Of a DNA stretch of 64,000 nucleotides, positions 1 to 11,840 are shown in pieces. Below the pieces are notes generated by a model, which searched no databases, was not told the origin of the DNA, and saw only the letters and a list, made by a program, of their open reading frames with translations. Position 1 is the stretch's first letter. Each line of letters starts with the position of its first letter. The position numbers were made by a program, and so were the translations under genes. Origin of the DNA: Phragmites australis (taxonomy: Eukaryota; Streptophyta; Magnoliopsida; Poales; Poaceae); contig NC_084937.1 of NCBI RefSeq assembly GCF_958298935.1, positions 26,173,568-26,237,567 of the forward strand, given 5' to 3'.

Positions 1-2210
1 TGGCTTCACAAACCTCCCATACTACAAATGCCAACAGAATTTCATACTACAACAGCCGTTTATATATGTGAAAAAGGAAACATCAAGAGGGCATGAAGAC
101 AAAAAGGGAAAACAAAAACAACAGTTGAACTACCTGGTCAAGAACCGAGTTAATATCTCTACCTCTTTCAACTGTATCACGCCTTATTCGTCGAGCAAGC
201 CTAATATCAGCATCTGATTGGTGCATCATGGACCCCCGAAAAGAAGTGAACAAAATTTCAGCTAATAACATGAAGAAGCGATTCATAATTGCTATAACCA
301 ACCCTAATCTAACAGTGAGAATGACGAGAAACCTGTGTCCACAAAAATTTTCATGTCCATCAGATTGCGAACTCTCTGATCATGAAAGACTAAGATACCC
401 TCCAAAATGATGACATCTGATGCATTAACCTAGCAAAATCAATTTAGAGCAGCCACTTAGTTAGGAAAAGGGTTGCAGAGTTTATCAGCTTACACGAGTT
501 TTCCAACTTTCCAGTACTCCAAAGAACAATCTAATATTTGTTGAGGCATATTGGTACTGATATAAACTAAACCAATAGAAAGAACATTAACATAAAACAA
601 GTATAAATAAGATAAATTTCAAGAAACATATAGCATGATTGTCCAAGAGTTCAATATATGCTAGCTAATTTTACCCCGTTTAGTTCATAGTTAAGAATAT
701 TTGAGTGCATACTTCAGAAGCAATGCCATCTGAAGCGCCAATGTCTATACCAGGGAATTACAAACCTGAAAGTGCCAATAGAAAAAAATAAACTTCCACT
801 TCATGGCCTTACTGCAGATTGTACCTCTGAAGCATATATGAAGGATCAAAATACAGTTGCAAATGTTCTAGCTAAACATACAGACGAATTTGGTTGGTGC
901 CTAGTTTATACCATGCCAAACGCAAACTGTCATCTCATCACAAGAGATAACAGAAGAAAGAAAACTTCTTCCCCAGAATTATTCAAAAGACCAATGATCT
1001 GAACTGTAAGTCACAAAGAGAAACTTTTTTCATGCCAACAAGTTGACAAGTGATTACTACCTTCCTAAAGCTCTCAGAACACCGTCGGTGTTTCTTGAAA
1101 TCATATATAGGAACATTGACAGGCTGTGCACGTTTCAGCTGCCCCATGCATTCCAGAAGTTGTTCTGTATCAAATGCATCTGCAAGCAAAGAAAGCATTT
1201 CGTCTCACATTTCAACAAAAGAATAGTCTATTCAAGCTCTGATCACTGACATGTGTAGCATACTTCCATTTCCATCTAAATGGCAAATCAAGTACCAGGG
1301 TGATCAAAATTATAGTCTTGGGCGTGTGCGGATTCTTCAGCAGTTAGGCCTCGGTAGAATGAGTCCTGCAAAATTACAAGCCCAAAATGAATTACACTAG
1401 TTCTTCAAAAGTCACCATTAGATTGATTTGAAGGAATCGTCAAACCTAATCCATATTTGCTGATTCTGACCAATGTGACTTCATAAGCTAGCTAACATGC
1501 AAGAAAGACTGTGCACCAAACTTGCTGGCATTCGTATACAGATTCGCGGCAATCTGTAACTATCCTTAGCTAAGTAATGACTAGGCTAGCATCCCCGACC
1601 TTCAAATTCGATGAACTGCATAACTTGGACACGCTCCACAAAACCAGTAAACTACAGAGCAAAAATTAACAACAGGATGCAGCCGCAGGTGAAGCTCTCA
1701 ACCCAAAACACTCCGACCGCAGGAGGCGCCGACAGTGACCACACACACCTGGTTGACGAGCACGACGCGGTGGTCGTGCAGCTGCTGGATGATCATGTCG
1801 CACACCGTCGTCTTCCCCGACGCCGTCCCTCCCGAAACCCCTTGAGAAAGTCAAGCAGAAATTCTCAAACAGGACCACCACAATGAGGAGCGGTTGGCCA
1901 GCCGGACACTCGCGCCGTGCTCGCGGGGGGGAGGGATGGGGTGGGGGGGCTGGAATGACCTACCGATGACGAAGGGCTGCTGGACAGCGGAGGGGGATGC
2001 GAGCTCCGCCACCGCGGCTGCGGCGGCGGTGCCGTTGGCGTAGACGGCGCCGTTGGAGTGGACCGCGGGCCCCGCGGCGGAAGAGGCTCTGGCGGAGGAA
2101 GGGGAGGACGGGGCGGACGGGGAGGAGAGGCGGAGCGCCTCGAGGCGGAGGCCGCTGAAGTGGGCCCCCACCGCCGCCTCCATGACGTCGTCCACTGCCT
2201 TCTCCGGCAT
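1..2210 (-). CDS. UKL: Uridine kinase-like protein (uridine kinase / UPRT), 5' part, continues past the left edge
   Basis: Seven exons can be spliced in phase on the minus strand: 1964-2210, 1749-1840, 1296-1365, 1061-1179, 333-429, 134-213 and 1-21 (cut by the window edge). They give 242 residues. Residues 1-82 are a low-complexity Ala/Ser-rich leader. Residues 86-93 (GGTASGKT) form the Walker A loop of the uridine kinase fold, and the following [10 protein letters not shown] stretch is typical of the family. Further on, [12 protein letters not shown] is the Walker B-like strand and [13 protein letters not shown] is the arginine-rich lid. The family phosphorylates uridine and cytidine in pyrimidine salvage, and plant members usually carry a C-terminal uracil phosphoribosyltransferase-like domain. 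That domain would lie outside the window. All introns are GT-AG. The start at 2210 is the only ATG that keeps the kinase frame open. Family assignment is strong; the exact paralogue is not determined. Confidence 0.93.
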
Positions 2211-4320
2211 CGCGCGCCGCCGGCCGATCGGGATTCGAGATTCGCGGGATTTGGGGGCTCTCTTCTGGACTTCTGGTGGAGCGGTAGCCGGTGGGGCTTG
2301 GGTGCGGCCGAAGGGTGTGACAGGCGGGGCCGCGGCGCAGGGAGGCTAGGAGGGGGGAGTGTACCTTTTTTTTCAGTGGACGGGGAACAGGAATGTGCTA
2401 TTTTGGCGCACGCGTGACACACGGGAACTCGTAACTTCCTATTTTTAGAAAGTTTTTTTATCCATAACTTTAAAAAAAATATCAAGATAAATTTTCTGAA
2501 TAAGTTTTTGGAATAAGTGTTTCAAAAAAGTTAATGAGAACAATTTTGAGGAAAAGCTTGGTTGAAAAAGTTATTTGAATAAGTTTTTAGAAAAATCCAA
2601 AAATAGAAAGTGGGCTTGTTAGGAAGGCAGGTGAGCAAAGCAAGGCGCACGCATGAAAAAGGATTTTTCTGCGGGGAACATGAGGCGTGCAGGGTCAAGA
2701 AATGTTTTGGTTGGTTTCTGTCTGTAGCAGCAGGTGCCGCTCCCTTTACAGTTCATTTAGGATCTATTTGTTTTGCTGCATTTGAATTGGTAAATACGAG
2801 ATATTTATTTATACTCATGTAATTTTGTACATAAATTTGTTTGGTTGACTGTACGACCGATACAGTATGTATAAGTTATTCTGGCTATATGATACGTCCA
2901 AATCGAATATCATTATTATCCAGGTTGGACGGATATAAATTGCATGAGCTATAATGTCAGTATGACCCACTCATCAGTCGCAGGTCACAAGATCATTACA
3001 TCTATTCATATAGATAACCAAACAACTTTATAGATTCACTACATTCACCATTGCATCCGCTCATACAGACAATCAAGTACTCTTCTCAAGAGTTATATGA
3101 ATCCCTAGCCTCCTTCCACTCAGTCACGCTATACGATACAACCTTTCTTTTGCAACTAAACACACCCTTGACTAGTTGTAGACTGGATCAGGACGAGCAT
3201 TAACATTTTTTACAAAACTCAGCAACATTCACACTACCATATTTTATACTCATACAACACCTATTGAAGCCTGGATATATAAATCTTAAAGATTGACAAA
3301 ATCATCATATATATATCTCGATGTCGACGAATATATCATCTATTAATAAAAGAAAATTATATTTTGATGAGACACGTGAAGAATAAATCTGAGTTTGATA
3401 TGCGCTGCATAAGGTGTACAACCACCTCTCTAACCAACATGCCTTTTGCATGATTCTGGAGCATTGTCATCTACAATGTCTTGCGTGCCTTTTTTACAGA
3501 CATCGACATAACTTAATATTGACGTGATCTTGAGATTTATTTTTATTAAAAAAAACAATTCCTGGTGAAGAAAGACAGCTACTGTGGCATAGTGAAAAGG
3601 TGACACTTGTTTGTAATAAATTGCTCTGGTTAAGTCCCATTAATAGAGCAGACTATGTCAGCAAGCATTTTCCACCATCTTGAAAAAGGTGCCTATTTTC
3701 TCTATTTTATGCTCAGGGAATGTTGGATTGTTGATCCCAATCCAAGAAAATTGAGTTGACAACATAGTGATAGGCAGTTGGCCACTTGATACTTACTAAT
3801 ACTCTCTTTTTCATCATTTGCAACTTGCAAATCTCCTCACGCTTTTATAAGTGATAGGACTACGTTCCAAAAGGTATGCCAAAATAAAAATTAAATATCT
3901 GTTCTTTCCTTTTCAGGTTCGTCCACATAACATTCAGGGTTATTGTTTTTATGTCCTTTCGGACTTGCAGGTCTCCATTTAATTCTAGGGAAGTTCTACT
4001 GTAAGATTTTCCAAAATTCTGCATGTATGTATAGAATGTTCTCATAAGCAAGGTGTCTAGAGTAATCAAGGAGTATGGAAAAATTGAACAAGAAGGATCT
4101 GCATGGTGTTAAGGACAGTGACAATTTGGGTAGGATTCAGGCATGTGTACATTCTAAGGGAGCTCCTATAATTTTAAACCAGGCCGGGTAAATGACCTTG
4201 CTATCACGCTAGCAGCTTCAAAGAGGAAAAGATATTTGAGAATAAAGTAGGCCTTTATCACCATCAGACACTTCAGTAGCAAACCACAACAGATGCATCA
4301 TATCCACAGTGGAGGTAAAG
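2211..4320. other. Intergenic, AT-rich, no supported gene
   Basis: Upstream flank of UKL. The first 200 bases are GC-rich and should hold its 5' UTR and promoter. From about 2440 the sequence becomes AT-rich. A possible eroded hAT-like MITE lies near 2759-3172: its left side (ggatctatttgttttgc) loosely mirrors the right side (gcaactaaacacaccc), but I see no target-site duplication. Open frames here are short and resemble no family I recognise. Confidence 0.5.
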
Positions 4321-6593
4321 AACGACTCACCCATCCTGCAAGAAATATGAAAAGAAAAACAGAAAACAGCATAAGATACCCTTTCAATTTTGAATTTATT
4401 TTATCATTACAACTCATACAAACCATGTACAAAAGAAAAGGGAAATAACGCCTGTCAGTAGAGGTGGTAGGATTTAACGCAACAAACGGCCAATTCTGAA
4501 CCGATCCTACAGAATCGGTGCATTATGCTTGCCATAGTAGTGCATAGAACTGACTTCGGACAGAAATAGCTCAATCCTGCCCTCTCCACAGCACACGATT
4601 GTACTCAGAAATACGACCATAGCGTACAGCTCAACCCTACATACCCACCAAGAAAACTATTGCTCCGATCAGAGACCAGTATTGTAATCGTACTAGCGCT
4701 GCTTCTCCCGCGAGGGACGAGAGCGGTAACGGGACGAGATTGGACGGAAGGGGAAGGAGGTCGTACCATGAACTGACCAGCACGTTCTTGGGGGCATTGT
4801 TGGCGCCGGAGACGTCGAAGCTGCTGAAGCGCCGTGGCTGCGGCCGTCGGCAGACAAGCGCCTTCAGCCGCAGACACCTCTGGCTGCCATGACACCGTAA
4901 GCGACGCTGGCGCCACCGCGTACTCCGCGAGCCCGCCGCCGTTCTGTCAGGGAGGTGACTGATCCGTGACCGTGTTAGTCACGGCTCGGCGTGGGCTACG
5001 GCGACGGCCTCCTCCGCGCGCTGGCTGGTCTCCATCGCGGTGGTCGAAAGATTCCATCCTCGACATCGCCTCCTATGCGGCCGCCGCGGAGCCGGTGGGT
5101 GGCCGAGCCGAGAACCTTGTCCACTGCTTGCTGCCCGGAGATGAGGGTCACGACGCCTCCATGCCGGCAACGAGGTGCTGTCTGACCACTTCGTCGTCAA
5201 ATCCAGCCGGCCGCGTCATGTTCTGATCCGCTCCCTGCATGGACGTTCTCCCTAACTCCTCTTCCTCCCCGTGCCAGCCCTCGGCAGCCGCCGTTCGCCC
5301 CGGTGTGTGTTCAACGAGGGTGTGTTTGCAAAAGAAAAGCAGATCAATGGGTTTTTTCAATAGATTCCCTCAAGTTACACTTCTCCTAGCATCAGTCTGG
5401 ACCGCAGGGCTACAATCGAACGGTCAACAAAGACCCAGGTCGATATTTGATTTACCGTCCACCCCTACCTAACCTGGTCGTTGTTCCATCTGCCGACCAT
5501 CCCATGTCCAGGGTGGATCAGTTTAAGATGACAGTCATTTTCTAGTGATTAATTATATACATCATATCTATATAATATTTACTGATTTAATAAGTGAGAT
5601 ACTCGGATCTTTAATCTAATAAATGGGATATCCTATTATTTTATTTTAGTCATGTTTATTTCCTGTTAGATTTTGGACTGTATAAGCTCGTATTAAGTGT
5701 ATTATGAACTATACCATAATCCAAATATATATTTACAGAATACACTTTCAGAATCTAACCGTTTATTTACAGAATATACAATACACAATTCAGAATCTAC
5801 AGAACCTTAGATCCGCCGCTACCTTTGCCGCCTAAACGCTGCGAAATCTCCACGTCTCTACTTCCACCAGCGCCGGCGGCGGCGGCGGTGGCGTACGTCG
5901 GCCGCCGTCGTGGCCCGTTTACGACTTTTGCATCACGAGCAGAGCAGCAGCGAGGACGTTCTAAGTGCGGACGATGACGGCGACCCTGCACGGCGGCGCA
6001 TCAAAAGCCCTGCTTGAATCATCGGTCCTGAGCTGGCCCTCTGCTTCGACGACTACGGCACGGCACGTCCTTAGAAGTTTGGTCTGTTGGCTGCAGCAAC
6101 CACGACGGGCTTGGGTCATTCATCGACAACTCCGCGCGGCCGCACCTCGTAGCGCGGGCTGCCGGCAACGGAGGAACCTGCATCGCAGCCTCAGCACGTG
6201 CCGCGCCGGTCCTCGTCGGCCGCCTTGCCGCCCCAACATCGCCGCCACTATCGTGCGCCCGCTGCCACGGTTCTTGAACGGAACGGCCCTACTCGTAGTT
6301 GCTTCGCCGTCGACGCATGCCGTGCTTGATCTGGTCCGGCGTGCAACACCAAGATCGTCCCGCTTGAGCGAATGCCGCCACATGACGCGGATGATGACTT
6401 GTGTATGGTAAATGCAACAATTAAATTTGTAGGGAGTTATTTGCAGCTTGAGGTGACTTATAAGGGGTATTTGTAATTTTCCCTTTATTTAAGAAACTTG
6501 TGAATATCCAAAATCACGAACTGACATATTCTCGAAAGGAATACCTGGTTGCTTATCAAACTTGAATTAGAGCCAAATCTTGTCAGGAGGGAT
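4321..6593. other. Intergenic with two GC-rich blocks, unrecognised
   Basis: Two GC-rich islands, about 4640-5300 and 5810-6400, stand out from AT-rich surroundings and could be gene fragments. On the minus strand near 4765-4900 one frame reads a basic, arginine-rich stretch followed by FDVSGANNAPKNVLV and then a possible GT donor. On the plus strand near 5930-6015 one frame reads EQSSSEDVLSADDDGDPARR before a stop. Neither matches a family I can name and neither gives a multi-exon model in phase. They may be captured fragments inside unrecognised transposons, or non-coding. Confidence 0.35.
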
Positions 6594-6602
6594 TAAGACT
6601 AA

Positions 6603-7711
6603 GGATATGTTTGGAACCTTGCTAATCCTTACCTACCTGGTTGGGCAAGCTCACGTGCTGACGTGCATTTGGATCTCCAGCAAACTTCATCGGCGCTCGC
6701 CTTGCCAGTCCGATTTAGCAAAAACTGCTCTCCGACACTAGCAAGGTTAGCCTAGCTAGCGAACAGACCTAGGCTAACTCCAACGAATCGGCAAACTGGC
6801 AAAATCCAGCGCTACAGTGATTTACGGTTACTGTAGCATCTGTATTCACCTCCAACAGAGTCGGAATCCAGTGCTACAGCAATGCGGTGACGGTAAAGGG
6901 AGGAGAGGGGGCGGCATTTTTTGGACGAAACGGAAGAGCAACAACACTGTACGCCTCTTTCCGCGATGATGTCGAACACGATGGAGAGATCAGAGTCCAC
7001 CGGGCACGACGCCAAGCACGCCGACCTTCCTCTCCTCCTCCACCACTGAGTATGCCGACCCTCCTCTCCTCCTCCTCCACCGAGCACCTGCTACCGTTGA
7101 TCAGACCCGACTCATCCCTCTCCCCTTCCTCGCAACACGCAAGGCAGCCGCTCCCGGAACCGCGAAGGCCAAGGAGGCGCTGCCAGGAGCAGGCGCACCG
7201 CCGCAGGCGGCGCAACGAGGCAGGACCTGGCCGACCCCGGGCCTTCCAAAGCCAGCCAACCACGCGGCGTGGCCGTTGGGCTTGGATAGCGTGTGCTGCC
7301 GGCGCGGATGGAGGAGGGAGGGGGCTGCGAATGGAGGAGTGAGGGGGCTGCGGATGGAAGAGAGCTGGAGAGTGAACGGTTAAAGGAAAATAATATAATA
7401 GAGGAGAGAAGATAGAGTTAATTTATAGAGTATCTGTTGGAGATGGTTGAAAAAGGTAGTGTTGTAATAGTGATCGTGGATACTATAATAGTGTTATAGA
7501 GTATGAAGTTTTAAGGTAATTGTTGGAGATGGCCTTACAATTCGGTGGCAAAGTTTCAAGAAAGGACTAAACCGGTTGCGGGTTTGAGTCCTCGGTCTCG
7601 TGCTACCGTGCTTTCAATAAAGCTGTGAAAATAAGTCCTATTATTATTATTTTTTTAAAGTTAGCCTTATCAAATGAGGCGAGACAAGCTCGCAAGTATA
7701 CAAACGGACCC
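6603..7711. mobile_element. Non-autonomous DNA transposon with 9-bp target duplication
   Basis: The 9-mer taagactaa flanks the block on both sides, at 6594-6602 and 7712-7720. The inner ends are imperfect inverted repeats: ggatatgtttgga on the left, and gggtccgtttgta when the right end is read on the minus strand (9 of 13 match). A 9-bp duplication is typical of Mutator-like elements; hAT elements make 8 bp. No transposase is visible in the 1.1-kb interior, so it is non-autonomous. A second element appears nested inside it. Confidence 0.6.
6772..7535. mobile_element. Nested MITE-like element with ctccaac termini
   Basis: The left end (ggctaactccaacgaat) and the right end read on the minus strand (ggccatctccaacaatt) form an imperfect terminal inverted repeat of about 17 bp. 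This belongs to the common grass class starting GGCCATCTCCAAC. Flanking trinucleotides cta and tta are compatible with a TWA target, which would suggest PIF/Harbinger ancestry, but that is weak. Subterminal motifs (ccagcgctacagtg, ccagtgctacagc) repeat near the left end. The GC-rich interior codes for nothing I recognise. Confidence 0.45.
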
Positions 7712-7720
7712 TAAGACTAA

Positions 7721-8500
7721 CTAAGTGGCCGGAGGAGAACTAGCGGCAGACACGCTAGCGAGGTGGCTGGATTAAATGTCTATTTATTTGTTACTTTTGT
7801 TTTTTTTTTAAAGCTGCTTTTAAATTTTAGTTCTTAGCTTTTACATTAAATTTTAATTTCTCAGCATATAACTTCTCAGATAAGCTACTTTTAATTTCTA
7901 GTTCATTTTCTCCATAAATAAGTTTCTATCCCCTCTAAAAACTACTTTTCAACAACCCCATTCTCCATTTATTTAGACTTTTGACACACAAAAATTAGAA
8001 ACTAAAGCAGTAAACAAACAAACACTTACACTAGGCGGCATATTGAACGCCTGTCATGTCTCAGCGTGGGCTAGAGTAACAGTAAAACAGTGCTACCCAG
8101 TTAGACCATCTCCAACTATATTCTCTTCATTTCATTTCCTTCTTGATTCCCTTTCCCGTTCTTTATTTTCTCTAATCTCCAACAGTTTTCCTTCGAAGGA
8201 AAAGTAGAGATAATACCATTCTAAAAGGAATAATCTTTAGAATTTTTTCGTGACGAGAACCGTGAAGGAAAACTATTAGAGCGCTAAAGAGAACAAAATC
8301 CCTTTATGACGAGATTTTTGTCTTGGAAGAGAAGCTGTTGCCCATGTTCTTACCGAGCTACTGGAAAACTACAGAATCTATACCGTTCGTGTAAATCAAA
8401 TCAATTCTCGCAACAGATGGGAAAATTCTCGCATTCTGAACAGCGCTTAAACTATATGTATAGCCGACGTCCAACCTCGTGAAAAGTGTTCAGTTAACTC
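7721..8500. other. Intergenic with MITE-like debris
   Basis: Between the nested transposon and the 3' end of PBF1. Around 7800-8030 the ends look like facing Thr/Ala-poor, T-rich and A-rich MITE arms (aagctgctttta and actaaagcagtaaacaaac). Near 8104 another ccatctccaac motif begins, suggesting a second MITE of the GGCCATCTCCAAC class, but its right end is unclear. The last 200 bases probably include the PBF1 3' UTR. Confidence 0.35.
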
Positions 8501-8819
8501 CGATACGTTCTTGCCTGTTGATATTACAGGGCTAGTTAGGGATATTTTTTTAAAAAATGTAATGAGTAGAAGAGCTATAAAGAAGCTTGACATTTCAGAT
8601 CAAGCGGTTCATCTCAAACAATGCAGCCTTTACGCCAAAACCTCTCTCTTCAGTATCAAAGCAATTTGTTTTAACAAAACCAAGTTCACTGAATCCTGGT
8701 ACAGCACAGAAGGAAGCAGACACGAATGTTTCTATGAAGTAACAGCTTTAGGCATAAATCCCCAGTCTAGGGAACACGTTCGAAGCAAATGGCAGCTGCA
8801 GCACAACCGAAGCGTCGAC

Positions 8820-11418
8820 TTAGTCCTTCCTCAGTTCGATGTACTCACGTTTAGTTCCAGCTTTGTTAATGACCACGATCTCCAACTTATCGCCCTGCAA
8901 CATTTGCATGTTTGTCAGACCAGCACAGTAGCAGATATAACAATAAGAAACAACCAATGAATACATTTTGGTAATGGGAGGGTGCAACGTACAGTGTAAA
9001 TGTCTCTCTCAGTTGCAGATGCAAACACATCCTTAACTAGATCGACAGCCTCAGACTCCGACAAAGGTGTGACAGCATCCTGCACATATTGAGAAGATTC
9101 TTAGGCTCTCTGGAGCTATTGTTATTTTCTGATCACCATTCATTTATACATGTGAGTGCAAATTTGGTCAAATTGGTGCTCAATGAACAAAATAAATCAA
9201 TAACATATGTCTGAAACACACAAAGGATGTAGAATTGTGCAGGGCTTACTCTTGCAGGGAGTAATAGCGGACTGGGTGATTTTAGTTGGTTGTCCAAGAC
9301 TGGAATGATCAAAGTAGATCCTGTTCCTTGCGCACTGTATCCGGTCCTCTCATAGGAACCAACTGCATCATAAGTGAAAACGCATCCTTTCCCTGTGCAA
9401 GTGCAGGTCATGCTTATTGGAGTGTTCGAACAACACTAAAACAGTAAACAAGAAACGAAATTAAGAAAGCAAAAACATATCTCACCTTCACTGTCAAGCC
9501 CACCAAGCACATTGAAGGCATAATATGGGAAGAATCGCTTGTAGTACAGGGTATTGGAGAGGAGCTGTGCCATGGCGGGGCAGCTCATCCTTTTATTGTG
9601 CTGGTGCTGGTATAGCTATAAACAAAATAAAGACAACTTAACATATTAGTTCTGGTGCAGTTTATAGTGCTTGATATCAAATAACCGCTTGACGTCGGCA
9701 AATAGAAGGATAGAATACGCATACAAGAAACATTTAAATGTTGATAAGAGTTATGAGTTGTGAAGTTTACCAATTCTCTGGCAGCTAGGTTCTTGTGCAG
9801 AGCCTTAATATCACCTTGGAAGCCGGAGGATGCTAATACACATTTGTCAGCCCTATACACATGAAGAGAGAATGTTTTAAGTTTGGACACTAAGAATGAG
9901 CAGCATGCTGAAATAAAAATAGCATAAAAAATGTCAGCTCCTAACCATCTTTGTCAAAGAGCATGATTAAATAACAATAAGGAACAGGAACCTCAATGCA
10001 ATAATGACAATAACTTGACTGGCAAACAAAACAGAATGAATTAATTCGTGTGTCACTGATTATACTTCCTTAATTTTTTTAAAAACTGTGTATGGGAATT
10101 CAAGCAAACAACAAAATAACTTTGTAGAACAACCTCTCATATTCAATAAGTATAGAGCAAAAAAATCAACCATTAGCCATTACAAAGTTATTTCTCACCA
10201 TTAAAGTTGTACTGGAACAAATTCACGGTAGAATTGAGCACACATAAGAAAAGCTCCAACCATCTTATGAGTTACAAGAAACCAGTAACCTAGCATACAT
10301 TAGTAGCAATACAAAAAATGCTCAAGAGAAACCAGTAAGTAGACCACCAACATTGGCACATTAGTGTGGTATATCAAACAAAAACACAACTATGCACCAA
10401 TGCCTGCCAAAACGTTTTTAACAAACAGGACAAAACGCAACTAGACCTAAATCACCTTGCATGGTGAAAGAATATGTTAACAGGAAGTCAACTGAGACAA
10501 CCATATAAGATAATAAATATTTAGTGGTTTAAAAGGCGAATAAGTCAAAGCTCACTGTAAATCTTTAAAAAAAGATTCAAGAGAGCAAGCGGACCAATAT
10601 AGGAGTAAACCTAAATGCTATGCTTACATCTCCTGGCCTACGACGGCATTTTAATGAATTGCTGGAACCAACAGTTTGTTTCAGCAAGGTATGTTTCCCT
10701 TGTGATGCAGTAAGCAGTGTTTAACATTACTGTTCTAAGACAACCTATCACGTATCCTAATGCAGGAGTAAACACAGGAACATAAGGTAAGCTTACTCTA
10801 GAAATTATGCAAATGACCCAATCTGCTCAGCCTTGTTTGAGGTCAGGAAATTGATGGGCTGCAGATCGCAGAACAATAGCGACATCATCAAACAGTAGCA
10901 TTTACAGAAACCATACCGAGTTAACCAGTAATTGCCGCAAAATAAAAGAATACATAAAGTACGGTCTTTTCCCCAATTCAACCCCAATCCTCCAAATAAC
11001 AAACCCTAGCTAAATCAACCAACGGCTGCACCAAACCGTGCTAAGAATCACACCTTCCCACCCAACAACCCGACCACGCACTGCATCAAAAAGGCCCGCG
11101 CGAGTCTCCCAACCGACAAACCCTAAGCTCAGGCGGGTAGATCGATGCGCGCGAATCGGTTAGGGGACTCACAGATCGCAGATCTTGGAGTGGTCGCGCG
11201 TGAGGATGCTGTATCCGACGGAGAGGCGGGTGTCTGCGGCGACGACGCAGTAGTCGGCGCCGGCGATGGCCACGCAGGTCCTTCGGAACAAAACAGACCG
11301 TCGTTAGAGAGCGGAGAAGACGGACGGCGGGCGGGCGAGTGAGCGAGGGGCGGGGGAGGAGGAGAGAGGGCACCTACCCGCCGTTGTTCTCGTAGACCCA
11401 GTCGCCGCGCCTCGACAT
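8820..11418 (-). CDS. PBF1: 20S proteasome subunit beta-6 (PBF1, human PSMB1 / yeast Pre7 type)
   Basis: Seven exons in phase on the minus strand: 11378-11418, 11173-11280, 9771-9852, 9486-9615, 9250-9392, 8993-9079 and 8820-8894, giving 221 residues, close to the roughly 223 of plant PBF1. The start [14 protein letters not shown] leads directly into [20 protein letters not shown], the first strands of the beta-subunit fold. Later landmarks are [58 protein letters not shown] and the C-terminal LRKD followed by TAA. This subunit is structural rather than catalytic; it sits in the inner beta ring of the 20S core, in cytosol and nucleus. The first exon is very short (41 nt) and the second intron is about 1.3 kb. 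The decayed phosphatase gene starts about 420 bp away on the opposite strand. Confidence 0.96.
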
Positions 11419-11840
11419 CGCGGTGGTCGGAGTGGGCTGGCTGCTCGGGTTGGGGTGGTGGTGTGGAGTCGCCGGAATTGCGTAGCGGAGCAGTAGACGC
11501 CTCCTTGCGTTATGTTCGATGCGAGGCTTTGCGGGCCTTGGGCTTGGGCCGAGTCAGAGATGGATTAGATTTCTTCGTACGCACGGGTCCAGTCCAGAGA
11601 ATTTTTTATTTTTTATTTTCAAAATCAACAGAAATATGTGCCTGTTTCAAAAAATAAAAAATAGGTGTTTCTCTTTGGCTGAACAGACGAGAAATGATGT
11701 GGCATCTACGTGTCAGGTGCAGAGATACTTCTCATGCTCTGAGTGTGTCTCTGCACTTGACACGTGGATCAGAGAGAGAAAAGGTATCAGGAGACTGACT
11801 ACTTGACCCCACGGTTGGCCCACACGTCGGCGCCCACACG
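11419..11840. promoter_or_regulatory. Intergenic region between divergent PBF1 and the phosphatase relic
   Basis: A 422-bp spacer that should hold the PBF1 promoter on the minus strand. Its left third is GC-rich, as expected for a 5' UTR. It contains a 20-bp imperfect inverted repeat, 11708-11727 against 11746-11765 (18 of 20 paired, 18-bp loop), whose arms carry ACGTGTC / GACACGT, an ABRE-like core. The element assignment is inference. Confidence 0.45.

Noticed and set aside
8511..8960. 149-residue open frame on the plus strand
   Set aside because: Overlaps the 3' end and last exon of PBF1 on the opposite strand; no domain is seen and splicing on the minus strand is fully consistent.
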